From assembly GCF_002211365.1 (NCBI RefSeq), contig NZ_LOKZ01000004.1, forward strand, positions 62,001-126,000: a stretch of DNA of 64,000 nucleotides, written 5' to 3'. Origin of the DNA: Rhizobium sp. R711 (GTDB lineage: Bacteria > Pseudomonadota > Alphaproteobacteria > Rhizobiales > Rhizobiaceae). How positions within the stretch are numbered: position 1 is the first letter of the stretch; each line of letters starts with the position of its first letter. Under the pieces are notes generated by a model, which worked only from the letters and a program-made list of their open reading frames with translations, was not told the origin of the DNA and ran no database searches. Below are positions 10,168 through 18,309 of the stretch, piece by piece. The position numbers and the translations under genes are program-made.

Positions 10168-11190
10168 ATGGGTGAGCCTATCAGACTTGGATTGGATGCG
10201 TTGGTGGACGTCCTCAGGGCGGCCGGCGAACCGACGCGTCTGCGGCTGTTGGCTCTGTTGGCTGCCGGCGACCTGACGGTTACTGATCTTACCGAAATCC
10301 TCGGCCAGTCCCAACCTCGTATCTCTCGTCACCTGAAGCTGCTGGGCGAAGCGGATCTCATCGATCGCTACCAGGAGGGCGCATGGGCCTATTTCCGGCT
10401 CCGGCAGGATGGCAAGGCAGCGACGTTCGTGCGCGGCCTGCTCGCGCATGCATCCGAGAATGATCCTGTGATCCTGCGTGACAGCGAGCGCCTGGCTGCA
10501 GTGAAGCGTCAACGGGCTGAGCGCGCGCAGGCCTATTTTAGTCGCAACGCCGCCGAGTGGGACGAGCTTCGCCGTCTGCATGCCGCTGACGAAGAGGTCG
10601 ATGCCGCCGTCATTCGGATGCTTGGGAGCCAGCCGATTGACTCGCTTCTCGATCTTGGCACCGGAACCGGGCGGATCCTTGAACTGCTGTCCGGCCTTTA
10701 TCGCCGGGCGATCGGTGTGGATGCCAGCCGCGATATGTTGAGCGTGGCGCGCGCCAATCTCGATAAATCAGGAATCACCAAGGCATCTGTTCGTCACGCC
10801 GATATTCTGAATCTGCCGTTTGAGGCCCAGGATTTTGACGTGGTGACGATACACCAGGTGCTGCACTTCTTCGATCAGCCCGAGATCGCGATCGGTGAGG
10901 CAGCGCGCATGCTGCGGCCAGGCGGACGGCTGGTTATCATCGATCTGGCGCCGCATGGGCTGGAATACCTTCGTGACGAGCATGCGCACGTTCGCCTCGG
11001 CTTCTCGCATCAGTCGATATCCGACTGGCTGCGCAAGGCTGGGCTGGATGTCGAGCAGGTCGTCGATCTTCATCCGGGTCATCAAAGCGGGCAGGGGCTC
11101 ACTGTCACTGTCTGGCTTGCGCGCGACCCTCGGCGCCTTATGGCCTCCTCAGCGAGTGAAGGTGCCGAACCCATACTTGCCGGGAGATAA
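10168..11190 (+). CDS. ArsR-family regulator fused to a class I SAM methyltransferase domain (SahR-like)
   Basis: A protein of 340 residues from ATG 10168. The first 90 residues form an ArsR winged helix (AGEPTRLRLLALL, then QSQPRISRHLKLL as recognition helix). From about residue 130 there is a Rossmann methyltransferase with SAM motif LLDLGTGTGRI, acidic GVDAS and LRPGGRLVIID. The fusion is known in alphaproteobacteria beside methionine-cycle genes, where the C-terminal domain is thought to sense SAM or SAH rather than methylate; this is inference here. I prefer this start because the in-frame ATG at 10150 lies within the palindrome and has no ribosome site. metF follows 4 bases after the stop, so the two are co-transcribed. 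Confidence 0.85.
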   Translation: MGEPIRLGLDALVDVLRAAGEPTRLRLLALLAAGDLTVTDLTEILGQSQPRISRHLKLLGEADLIDRYQEGAWAYFRLRQDGKAATFVRGLLAHASENDPVILRDSERLAAVKRQRAERAQAYFSRNAAEWDELRRLHAADEEVDAAVIRMLGSQPIDSLLDLGTGTGRILELLSGLYRRAIGVDASRDMLSVARANLDKSGITKASVRHADILNLPFEAQDFDVVTIHQVLHFFDQPEIAIGEAARMLRPGGRLVIIDLAPHGLEYLRDEHAHVRLGFSHQSISDWLRKAGLDVEQVVDLHPGHQSGQGLTVTVWLARDPRRLMASSASEGAEPILAGR

Positions 11191-11194
11191 TCAT

Positions 11195-12094
11195 ATGGCT
11201 TTGAACAGCGACGCGCGCCGCAAGATCGGCATTTCCTTCGAGTTTTTTCCGCCGAAGTCGGAAGAGATGGAAGGTCAGCTGTGGAATACGGTCAGCGAGT
11301 TGCAGGACTGGAACCCGGACTTCGTATCGGTGACTTACGGTGCCGGTGGCACCACCAAGGCGCCAACGCTGGCAACGGTCTCGCGTTTCATTGCCGAAAC
11401 CCCGCTTGCCACGGCGTCGCATCTTACCTGCGTTGGAGCGACGAAGGACGAAACGCACGGCGTCATCGAGACCTTCCGCAAGGTTGGCGTGAAGCATTTC
11501 GTAGCGCTTCGCGGCGACGCGCCCGGAGGCGTCGGGGCGCCCTACCAGCCGCATCCGGGCGGTTATGCGAATGCGGCGGCGCTGGTTGCCGGCCTGCGCG
11601 AGATCGGTGATTTCGAGATTTCGGTCTCCGCCTATCCCGAAAAGCATCCGGAGAGCCGCGATACGGCTGCCGACATCGACATGCTGAAGCAGAAGGCGGA
11701 TAACGGCGCAACCCGGGCGCTGACGCAGTTCTTTTTCGATAACGATAATTTCGAGCGCTATCTGGAAAAGGTGCGGGCCGCTGGCGTCAACATTCCGATC
11801 GTGCCCGGCATTATGCCGATCCAGAACCTGACGCAGCTGAAGCGCTTCGCCGGCGCCTGCGGCACTGTCATACCCGCGTTTCTCGATGAGCGTTTTGCGG
11901 GCTTCGACGACAAGCCGGAGGAGAGAGCCAAGGTAGCCGCCGAGGTCGCTGCGGAACAGATCGAGGATCTAGCCCGTCGCGGGCTCACAGATTTCCACCT
12001 GTACACCATGAACCGGGCGCCGCTCGTTTCGGCCGTGCTGACCAATCTCGGCTTCACACGGGAAGGCGCTAAAAAGGCCGGTGCCGCCGCATAG
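11195..12094 (+). CDS. metF: 5,10-methylenetetrahydrofolate reductase
   Basis: A protein of 299 residues, matching bacterial MetF. It reduces 5,10-methylene-THF to 5-methyl-THF with FAD, supplying the methyl group for methionine synthesis. The N-terminal ISFEFFPPK (residues 13-21) with the family glutamate, VTYGAGGT (48-55), the HLTCVGAT strand (78-85) and ALRGDAP (106-112) are characteristic of the TIM barrel that holds FAD. A GGGAG ribosome site is 8 bases before the ATG. It directly follows the ArsR-methyltransferase gene, which fits control by SAM or SAH level. Confidence 0.97.
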   Translation: MALNSDARRKIGISFEFFPPKSEEMEGQLWNTVSELQDWNPDFVSVTYGAGGTTKAPTLATVSRFIAETPLATASHLTCVGATKDETHGVIETFRKVGVKHFVALRGDAPGGVGAPYQPHPGGYANAAALVAGLREIGDFEISVSAYPEKHPESRDTAADIDMLKQKADNGATRALTQFFFDNDNFERYLEKVRAAGVNIPIVPGIMPIQNLTQLKRFAGACGTVIPAFLDERFAGFDDKPEERAKVAAEVAAEQIEDLARRGLTDFHLYTMNRAPLVSAVLTNLGFTREGAKKAGAAA

Positions 12095-12119
12095 GCTGCT
12101 TCCATCAGAAGACAAAAAG

Positions 12120-12150
12120 AAAAGCGCATCTCCTCGTGGGATGCGCTTTT
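12120..12150. terminator. Bidirectional intrinsic terminator after metF
   Basis: An 11-base perfect stem AAAAGCGCATC / GATGCGCTTTT with a 9-base loop. T-rich tails exist on both strands (TTTT at 12147-12150; on the other strand TTTTCTTTTT), so it can end metF and also the leftward 25-codon gene. Confidence 0.9.
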
Positions 12151-12210
12151 CCGATTCATTGAACTGTTTCGCTACTCAGGAGTCTCGGTACTGTTCGATT
12201 GCCACGACGT

Positions 12211-12288
12211 TCAGATGAAAAGCATTGTCAATACAAATGCAAACGCCGCGCTGACCAAAAGGACATTCAAGGATTGTGTAAGTCCCAT
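12211..12288 (-). CDS. 25-residue single-span membrane peptide, uncharacterised
   Basis: A very short gene: ATG, 25 codons, TGA. The ribosome site GAGGAGA lies at the ideal distance before the ATG. The peptide begins MGLTQSLNVL and ends FVLTMLFI. About 19 of its residues are hydrophobic and it has no charged residue, so it should form one membrane helix. A bidirectional terminator lies 60 bases downstream, so the gene has a complete expression frame between metF and the MltB-like gene. I do not recognise a family. Single-span peptides of this size often modulate larger membrane proteins, but no partner is evident here. The strong ribosome site is the main support. Confidence 0.65.
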   Translation of the reverse strand: MGLTQSLNVLLVSAAFAFVLTMLFI

Positions 12289-12601
12289 GTCTGTCTCCTC
12301 GCGTTAACGATGCGATAATATGTCGTGATTGTGTCGCTTGGAAAGCGGATTTTATACTGCGCTGCGGCGAAAATGTCACATCGCCAATGCGGTGCTGTCG
12401 CTAATTCACTGGAATCATGGAACAAATTCCTGCAGAAAAATATTCACAGATTTTAACCTGCCGTTAAAGTCGGCGATCCTGTCTTCACACTTGCGGCAAG
12501 ATGAAGGCTTTGCTTGAAACCTCTGAAACCATGGAATAATCCGCGCAAACGAAAGGCCGGGTGCGAAACCCGGCCCGAAGCGAGTGCTTAAGGAGGCGTG
12601 A
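12289..12601. other. Intergenic stretch between the membrane peptide gene and the MltB-like gene
   Basis: It holds the likely leftward promoter of the 25-codon gene near 12305-12340, with a TATTAT-like element read leftward. An AT-rich, non-coding part follows around 12420-12540. The terminator of the lytic transglycosylase is at 12555-12575. I find no convincing gene in either direction. Confidence 0.5.
12555..12575 (-). terminator. Intrinsic terminator of the MltB-like gene
   Basis: The perfect 8-base stem GGCCGGGT / ACCCGGCC with a 5-base loop lies 27 bases past the leftward gene's stop. Read on the minus strand it is followed by TTTCGTTT. Confidence 0.8.
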
Positions 12602-13834
12602 TCAGAGGGAATTGAGGAGCGTCGGTGTTGCCCAGCCGTCTGCCGGTATGCCGAGACGCTGCTGTTCCTTCTGGATTGCAACCCGCGTCCCCGAACCCAG
12701 GATGCCGTCGACCTTGCCAACGTCATGGCCCAGTGTTCCGAGTTTCGTCTGCAGCTCCTTCATCTGATCGTTGGAAAGCCCCTGTTCGGGCGTGCCCTTG
12801 AGATAGGTCTCGGCGCCGGCGAGGCGGGTCGCGAAATAGGCGGCCGAAGTCGTGTAGATGAACGACTTGTTCCATTCGAGGTAGATCTGGAAGTTCGGGT
12901 AAGCGATGAAGGTCGGACCAAGGCGGCCCTGCGGCAGTATCAGGTCGCCATGCAGGTTACCGAAGCTCGTGTTGCCGTCGCGCGGCCTGACCCCAAGGGC
13001 AAACCACTCACCGGCCGTCAGAGGACCGCCGATACCGGATTTTTCCCAGGGGAGGTTCTCTGGGAGAGTAACCTCCTGGATCCACGGCTGGCCCTTCTGG
13101 AAACCGAGATGCTGGATGAACTTGGCTGCGGTCAGGATGGCGTCGGGGCCGCTCTGCTTGAGGCGCACGTGGCCATCACCGTCTCCGTCCATGCCGTAGG
13201 CGACGATATCGCGGGGCAGCATCTGAACCTGACCGATTTCGCCGGCCCAGGCGCCAGTGTTGGTTGCCGGGTCGAGGTCGCCGTGCTCGACCATTTCGAT
13301 AAGGGCGATCAACTGCGGGCGGAAGAGCTCCGGCCGGCGGCAATCATGAGCAAGCGTCACCAGGGCGTTGCGAGTATTGAAATCGCCCTGCACGGCGCCG
13401 AAGTCGGTTTCCATCGCCCAGAAGGCGGTGATGACGCCGGCGGGCACACCAAATTCCTGCTCGGCACGGGCGAAGACATCGGCGTATTGCTTCATCTTCT
13501 GGCGGCCGATGTCGAGGCGAGCCTGGCTGACGGTACGTTGCGAGAATTCCAGAAAGGTCTGCTTGAACACGCCCTGGGCACGGTCGCGGCTCAAGACTTT
13601 CTGGTCGATCTGTGCGCCTTCCAGCGCCTTGTCTGCGGCCTCGGCGGATGCGCCTGCTGCGATCGCGTCGGCCTTCACGCCTGCCAGAAATTCTGAGAGA
13701 TCACCGTCACATGCCGGGGCAGCCGTCTGCGAAGCCGGTGCACTCGGTGCCGGCGTCTGCGCGGCAGCGCCGGTGGCGAGACCGGCAGCAAAAAGGAGTG
13801 CAAGTGCCGTGCGGCTTGCGGGCGAGCGGTACAT
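12602..13834 (-). CDS. Lytic murein transglycosylase, MltB family, with C-terminal peptidoglycan-binding domain
   Basis: A protein of 410 residues, exported by a signal peptide (residues 1-25, ending GAAAQ). The SLT_2 catalytic domain (about 40-335) carries the MltB motif FWAMETDFG with catalytic Glu142, and GEIGQVQMLP further on. The C-terminal 65 residues (LQTKLGTLGHDVGKVDGILG) form a PG_binding_1 repeat. It cleaves the MurNAc-GlcNAc bond, leaving 1,6-anhydro ends. No lipobox cysteine is present, so it is a soluble periplasmic member. The start at 13834 has GAGGATCGAAACT before it, while the in-frame ATG at 13852 has a poorer site. A terminator follows. Confidence 0.93.
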   Translation of the reverse strand: MYRSPASRTALALLFAAGLATGAAAQTPAPSAPASQTAAPACDGDLSEFLAGVKADAIAAGASAEAADKALEGAQIDQKVLSRDRAQGVFKQTFLEFSQRTVSQARLDIGRQKMKQYADVFARAEQEFGVPAGVITAFWAMETDFGAVQGDFNTRNALVTLAHDCRRPELFRPQLIALIEMVEHGDLDPATNTGAWAGEIGQVQMLPRDIVAYGMDGDGDGHVRLKQSGPDAILTAAKFIQHLGFQKGQPWIQEVTLPENLPWEKSGIGGPLTAGEWFALGVRPRDGNTSFGNLHGDLILPQGRLGPTFIAYPNFQIYLEWNKSFIYTTSAAYFATRLAGAETYLKGTPEQGLSNDQMKELQTKLGTLGHDVGKVDGILGSGTRVAIQKEQQRLGIPADGWATPTLLNSL

Positions 13835-13917
13835 AGTTTCGATCCTCGTCATCAAATGGAATTTCCGTCGATTTCCCAAATGATTGTGACGGAAGCAAGA
13901 AAGACCGCCGGACGTTA

Positions 13918-14715
13918 CTAAGAATTTGTGTCCTTGGATACCGCGGCTACCCAGTTGTGCCAGTTCTGCGTCGATCCCGCAAAAACATTGATGTCCGTTG
14001 GTCCCTTGATTCCGGGGATGACGCCAGTCGACGTGTATTGCCAGAAGGCCCAACGGCGGTCGGCATAGGTAACTTCAGGATGCTTCGCGACGGAGCGAAC
14101 CCAGAAGTGATAGTTCTGGAAATAGCCGACGAGATTGTCGCGATGGAAGTCGACCGATGTATAGATGATCGGGCGCTTGCCGTAATAGGCCTCGAGACGA
14201 TCCATGAAACGCTGGAGTTGTGCTCGGACGGTCGCCGGATTGGGTCGATAGCGGCAGGTCTTCGATTCCGAGTTCCATTCGACGTCGAGGACCGGCGGCA
14301 AGCGCATTGATTCCCTCGGCACGTTGCTGATGAACCAATCGGCCTGTTCGTCGGGCGTCGAGCAGAAATAGTAGAAATGATAGGGGGCGTGCGGGATACC
14401 CACAGCGCGGGCGCGTTGCCAGTACTCATTGAAGCGCGGATCGACGCGATCCTTGCCCTCGGTCGCCTTGATGAACGCGAAGGCGACGCCGGAACTCTTA
14501 ACTGTCTGCCAGTCGATATCGCCTTGCCACTTCGAGACGTCGATGCCGTGGATCGGTTGCAGCTCCGGATGCTTTGATCCGAAGTCCTGAGGATCGGTGT
14601 CCTTAAAGCGTGTTTTTGGCTTTACGGACGCTGTTTCGAGATAGTCATAGCCCGATGACGTGCATCCGGCGAGCATGACAGCCAACGGCAAAACGCAAAA
14701 CAGAAGCCGGCGCAT
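13918..14715 (-). CDS. Glycoside hydrolase family 25 (lysozyme) lipoprotein
   Basis: A protein of 265 residues with a lipoprotein signal ending LAGC, so Cys18 is probably lipidated. The mature part is a GH25 barrel: GIDVSKWQGDIDW with Asp59, FIKATEG (81-87), and the catalytic DVEW pair Asp144/Glu146. It hydrolyses the beta-1,4 bond between MurNAc and GlcNAc. WAFWQYTSTG near residue 233 is another family strand. I start at the ATG at 14715, where the signal peptide begins with MRRLLF; an upstream in-frame ATG would add a non-signal extension. Bacterial GH25 enzymes are often phage or secreted lysozymes; a lipid-anchored one suggests a housekeeping wall role. Confidence 0.92.
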   Translation of the reverse strand: MRRLLFCVLPLAVMLAGCTSSGYDYLETASVKPKTRFKDTDPQDFGSKHPELQPIHGIDVSKWQGDIDWQTVKSSGVAFAFIKATEGKDRVDPRFNEYWQRARAVGIPHAPYHFYYFCSTPDEQADWFISNVPRESMRLPPVLDVEWNSESKTCRYRPNPATVRAQLQRFMDRLEAYYGKRPIIYTSVDFHRDNLVGYFQNYHFWVRSVAKHPEVTYADRRWAFWQYTSTGVIPGIKGPTDINVFAGSTQNWHNWVAAVSKDTNS

Positions 14716-14846
14716 AGATGTTCCGTCGCGAAACGAATGGAATTTTTGCCCCACAGCTCGACCTTCGTAATAGACGCGTCCAGCAGAGGAATGTCCCCTC
14801 TATTTCCCATAACAACGTAAAAATTCGGTTAGTTTCAAGCGAAATG

Positions 14847-15518
14847 TCAAGGTTTGGTCACAATGGCAGCCCGCCAGGCATATCCGCCGTAGATGCTCTC
14901 GAATATTAGTCGTGCTTGATTTTCAGAGGCTTGAGACTCGAGGACCTGCCTGAGATCGGCGCGCGGCGACACATGAAATTTTCGCAGCCATGCCTTGAGG
15001 AGGCGAGCAAACCAGCCTGGCAGTCGTTCCTGCTGACCAAAATCGACGATGTGCAATTCGCCACCAGGGACGAGGGCGGCGATGGCCGAATCGATTGCGC
15101 ATTCCCAGTCTGGGATCATGGAGAGGGCATAGGAGATGAGGACGCGGTCGAAGCCGCCAACCCCGAACTCCCGTGGTGTGAAGGCCGTCGCGTCGGCGAC
15201 GCGGAAATCCGGGAGCGTGGCTTTGGTCTCGAATGTCTTGCGCGCGGAGATCAGCATCTCCTGCGATATGTCCAGGCCATAGAGCCGCGCCTTCGGGTAG
15301 TATTTGTGGGCCAGCGCCAGATTTCGACCGGTCCCGCACCCGACCTCCAGCAAGGTTCCACCGGCGGGCACATTCAGATTGCGGATCGTCTGATCGCGGC
15401 CGAGCAGGTAATACTTGCGCGTCAGATCATAGATGTGGCGCTGATAGCGGTACATGCCGTCCATCAGGGCGGCATGGCCGTCGTCCTTTGCGACCGGGGT
15501 CACGCCGAGCTCGCTCAC
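14847..15518 (-). CDS. btaB: SAM-dependent methyltransferase of betaine lipid synthesis (BtaB)
   Basis: A protein of 223 residues. BtaB N-methylates diacylglyceryl-homoserine three times to give the betaine lipid DGTS, a phosphorus-free membrane lipid. Motifs: SAM-binding LLEVGCGTGRN near residue 53, GLDIS near 76, YALSMIPDW near 121 and PGGELHIVDFGQ near 141. The GTG start overlaps the btaA stop as GTGA and follows AGGAAGACGGC, so it is translationally coupled to btaA. The identification depends strongly on that neighbour, since the methyltransferase alone is generic. Confidence 0.93.
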   Translation of the reverse strand: MSELGVTPVAKDDGHAALMDGMYRYQRHIYDLTRKYYLLGRDQTIRNLNVPAGGTLLEVGCGTGRNLALAHKYYPKARLYGLDISQEMLISARKTFETKATLPDFRVADATAFTPREFGVGGFDRVLISYALSMIPDWECAIDSAIAALVPGGELHIVDFGQQERLPGWFARLLKAWLRKFHVSPRADLRQVLESQASENQARLIFESIYGGYAWRAAIVTKP

Positions 15519-16759
15519 GCCGTCTTCCTGTAGATGTGGAAGCCACCGTAGATTGCCGAGCGATCCAATGCCGTCAGTTCGAGCGAGCGCTCTGCCATGT
15601 AGGTCCACTGATCGCGGATTGCAGGCGATAGACGCCCTTCGATGATGCTCTTTTCGGCTGCCGTACGGAAAATTACCCGTGCACCTTCGCGGGCGGTGCG
15701 GCTGATCTCGGCCCAGAGATCGTTGAGCTGCTGATCCGTCATCCAGTCCTGCGCGTCGAGAAGGATATAGCGATCGCGCGAGGCGGCGGGCTCGCCAGCG
15801 AGCAGCTCGGTGAAGTTTGCATGATGAACGGTGACGCGATCCACATTGGCACGGATCGCTTCGTAGTGAGCAGGCTCGAGATAGGTCGGAAGCGGACCTT
15901 CGCCCTTCGGCGCGTAGCGGCGACCGAATGCCTGCCAGGCAAAATAATTTTCCTGCATCGGGAAGTGGCAGGCGAGCTTCTCAAGACGGTGGCGCAGGAC
16001 CGGCGCGATCGACTGATCCGCCGCGAGGCTTGCAAGTTCATCATACTGCTGTGGCGGGATGCCTAGGCCGAACAGCGAGCTCTTGCGACCGGTGATCCAG
16101 CGTACGACCGGTCTATCAAAGAGCGGCGCGATCTTCTCGTCGAAGAACTGGCGCTGCTCGCGCAGCGAACGAGCTTTCGTCATCTCGGTCAGGTCGACAC
16201 CATGGAGGCGGGCAAGCAGATGAGCTGCGCCGATAAACCGTCCGAGCAGACCGGTTTCGTAGATATTGCGGTCGAACACCGTGACACGCCGGCGACCGAA
16301 CTTGCGGCCGTTCCAGTAGGTCCGGGTCGCTTCATCGAGATTGCCAGCGAGGAAGTGGTCAAATGCGTGGCTGTTCGATGTCTCGCGCGGAGTGGCGAGG
16401 AAGCGAACGAGATCGGCATGGCCAGGAAGATGACGGAACGCGGCAAGCTTCAGGCGGTTGAGCGCGATGTGATGCGGATTGAGGTCTACGACATCGATCG
16501 AAGCCGGGCTCTTGGAAAGATAAGCGAGCATATTGCAGCCGCCGGAGCCGATCGTCACGACGCGATGATGGGGCTGAAGCTCCATCGCAAGCATATCGAG
16601 ATCGGGATCTTCCCAGATCTGCGGATAGACCAAACCGGAAAACAACAGGCCGAAAAGCCGTTCAGAAAAGCCGGCCTTGGAAAAGGCACTGTGGCGGAGA
16701 AGAGCTGCCTTGAGTTTCCGGTTGTTGCGGAAGCTGGCATCCGGTGCAAATTCCGTCAT
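15515..16759 (-). CDS. btaA: SAM:diacylglycerol 3-amino-3-carboxypropyltransferase (BtaA)
   Basis: A protein of 414 residues, the length known for bacterial BtaA. It transfers the aminocarboxypropyl group of SAM to diacylglycerol, the first step to DGTS. Characteristic segments are GLVYPQIWEDP near residue 42, the SAM-binding VVTIGSGGCNMLAYL near 68 and DVVDLNPHHIALNRLKL near 89. The GGGTGAAAG element precedes the ATG. In rhizobia this pathway is induced by phosphate starvation through PhoB. A weak Pho-box-like sequence lies at 16806-16823, reading toward this gene. Confidence 0.95.
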   Translation of the reverse strand: MTEFAPDASFRNNRKLKAALLRHSAFSKAGFSERLFGLLFSGLVYPQIWEDPDLDMLAMELQPHHRVVTIGSGGCNMLAYLSKSPASIDVVDLNPHHIALNRLKLAAFRHLPGHADLVRFLATPRETSNSHAFDHFLAGNLDEATRTYWNGRKFGRRRVTVFDRNIYETGLLGRFIGAAHLLARLHGVDLTEMTKARSLREQRQFFDEKIAPLFDRPVVRWITGRKSSLFGLGIPPQQYDELASLAADQSIAPVLRHRLEKLACHFPMQENYFAWQAFGRRYAPKGEGPLPTYLEPAHYEAIRANVDRVTVHHANFTELLAGEPAASRDRYILLDAQDWMTDQQLNDLWAEISRTAREGARVIFRTAAEKSIIEGRLSPAIRDQWTYMAERSLELTALDRSAIYGGFHIYRKTA

Positions 16760-16805
16760 ATGAGTCTTTCACCCTTTTAGCGTTCAGGGCGTTTAGCGCG
16801 CCGTC

Positions 16806-16823
16806 ACTACAATTTGATGACGC
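16806..16823 (-). promoter_or_regulatory. Weak Pho-box-like direct repeat upstream of btaA
   Basis: Read on the minus strand, GCGTCAT-CAAA-TTGTAGT resembles the PhoB box layout of two 7-base CTGTCAT units separated by 4 bases, with 9 of 14 unit positions matching. It lies 47-64 bases before the btaA start. The match is partial; support comes mainly from the known phosphate control of bta genes. Confidence 0.3.
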
Positions 16824-16929
16824 CGGCTGTGGGCAGGGCTTCGTTTGGCAGAAATGGAAAACCATGCGGGGCGTTGGGCCTTTCCCGCGGCGAGCTTTCC
16901 TGCTTCTCTTGCAGCAAGGAGGATCGCTC

Positions 16930-18309
16930 ATGCGATTTGTGCTGCGTCTCTTGAAATCACTTGCTCTTCTGTTTGTCGTCATCGTCGCCGCGGGCGCTGC
17001 TTGGCTTTATGCCAGGCCACCTGAGTTGCTGCGGGTGGGCGATGGCTATGCGGCCAAGATCGTTTGCTCGAACGTATTTCTCGCAGGGCGCGATCCTGAG
17101 CAGGTGCTCTATGAAGATGTTCAAGCTCCGGGAAATCCGTTGTTACGGCTGGTACGGGTGGCTGTCGACAGGCAGGAAAAACGGGTTACTGCGCGCATTC
17201 TCGGGCTCTTCGCACCGGGCTATGCAATGTACCACGGCACGCTTGGCTGCAGCAGCGTGCCGGACGGTGACTTTGAAGCGGCGGCCGGCGCAGTGGCCGA
17301 TCACCCGGTCGCCCCAGAATCGCAAAACGACGCTATCTGGCCGGACGGCAATGCCGTCGCGAAGGCTAATGACACCCACTTGCAGGCGCTGCTTTCAGAC
17401 GGCGATTTGACCGGTCCGGCAATGCGTGCGGTTGTCGTCGTTCACAATGGCCGCATCATTGCGGAGCGCTATGGGGATGGTTTCGGTCCGGCAATGCGGC
17501 TGATCGGCTGGTCGATGACGAAAACCATAAATGCGGCGATCGTTGGCCGGCTGATGCTCGACAACAAGATGGCATTCGATGACGCTGCACTCCTGCCGGA
17601 GTGGCAGGACGGCGATTATTCAAAAATCAAGCTCAGCGATCTGTTGGGCATGGAGAGCGGCCTGGCCTTCAACGAGAGTTATGGCACGGTCGCCGATGTC
17701 ACACGCATGCTCTATCTCGATCCCGATATGACGGCGCGACCAGCGAGCCTCCCGTTGGAGGCGAGCCCCGGCGAGCGCTTCAACTATTCGAGCGGCACGT
17801 CGGTCCTGATCTCAAAGATATGGATGGACAGGATCGGCAGCCTGCAGGCAGCGCTTGCCTATCCAAAGACAGCGCTGTTCGATCCGATCGGCATGTCGAG
17901 CGCTGTACTGGAAGTTGATGCTCGTGGCACCTTTGCCGGTAGTTCCTACCTTTATGCCACCGCGCGGGACTGGGCGCGCTTCGGACAGTTCCTTCTTCAG
18001 GACGGCGTCTGGAATGGACAGAGGCTGTTGCCGGAGCGGTTCATGACTGCGATGAGGACGCCGACGATGGCCTCAGGTGGCAAATATACGCAGGCGCAGG
18101 CCTGGCTTGCCGCGCCGGGCGGCGACAGCAGCGCCGTTGCCGGTCTGCCAGATGACACCTTCTGGATGGAGGGGCACGATGGGCAGAGCGTTGCGATCGT
18201 GCCATCGGCCAAGCTTGTCGTCGTCAGGCTCGGGCTGACGCCGAGTTGGCTCCGTTATAAGCCACAGGTCCTAGTGAAGGAGATTCTAGCGACGCTGCCT
18301 CGGCAGTAG
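16930..18309 (+). CDS. Membrane-anchored serine hydrolase, class C beta-lactamase fold
   Basis: A protein of 459 residues. An N-terminal anchor (residues 4-27, LRLLKSLALLFVVIVAAGAA) leads to a beta-lactamase-related catalytic domain from about residue 165. The SxxK motif is SMTK (Ser195-Lys198) in LIGWSMTKT, the second motif is FNYSSG, and the third is the GHDGQ variant instead of KTG. This set is typical of 6-aminohexanoate-dimer-hydrolase/esterase-like members rather than true beta-lactamases. The ATG follows AAGGAGGATCGCTC, which rejects longer upstream starts. The active site should face the periplasm. Substrate unknown: esters, small amides or muropeptides are possible. Confidence 0.9.
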   Translation: MRFVLRLLKSLALLFVVIVAAGAAWLYARPPELLRVGDGYAAKIVCSNVFLAGRDPEQVLYEDVQAPGNPLLRLVRVAVDRQEKRVTARILGLFAPGYAMYHGTLGCSSVPDGDFEAAAGAVADHPVAPESQNDAIWPDGNAVAKANDTHLQALLSDGDLTGPAMRAVVVVHNGRIIAERYGDGFGPAMRLIGWSMTKTINAAIVGRLMLDNKMAFDDAALLPEWQDGDYSKIKLSDLLGMESGLAFNESYGTVADVTRMLYLDPDMTARPASLPLEASPGERFNYSSGTSVLISKIWMDRIGSLQAALAYPKTALFDPIGMSSAVLEVDARGTFAGSSYLYATARDWARFGQFLLQDGVWNGQRLLPERFMTAMRTPTMASGGKYTQAQAWLAAPGGDSSAVAGLPDDTFWMEGHDGQSVAIVPSAKLVVVRLGLTPSWLRYKPQVLVKEILATLPRQ

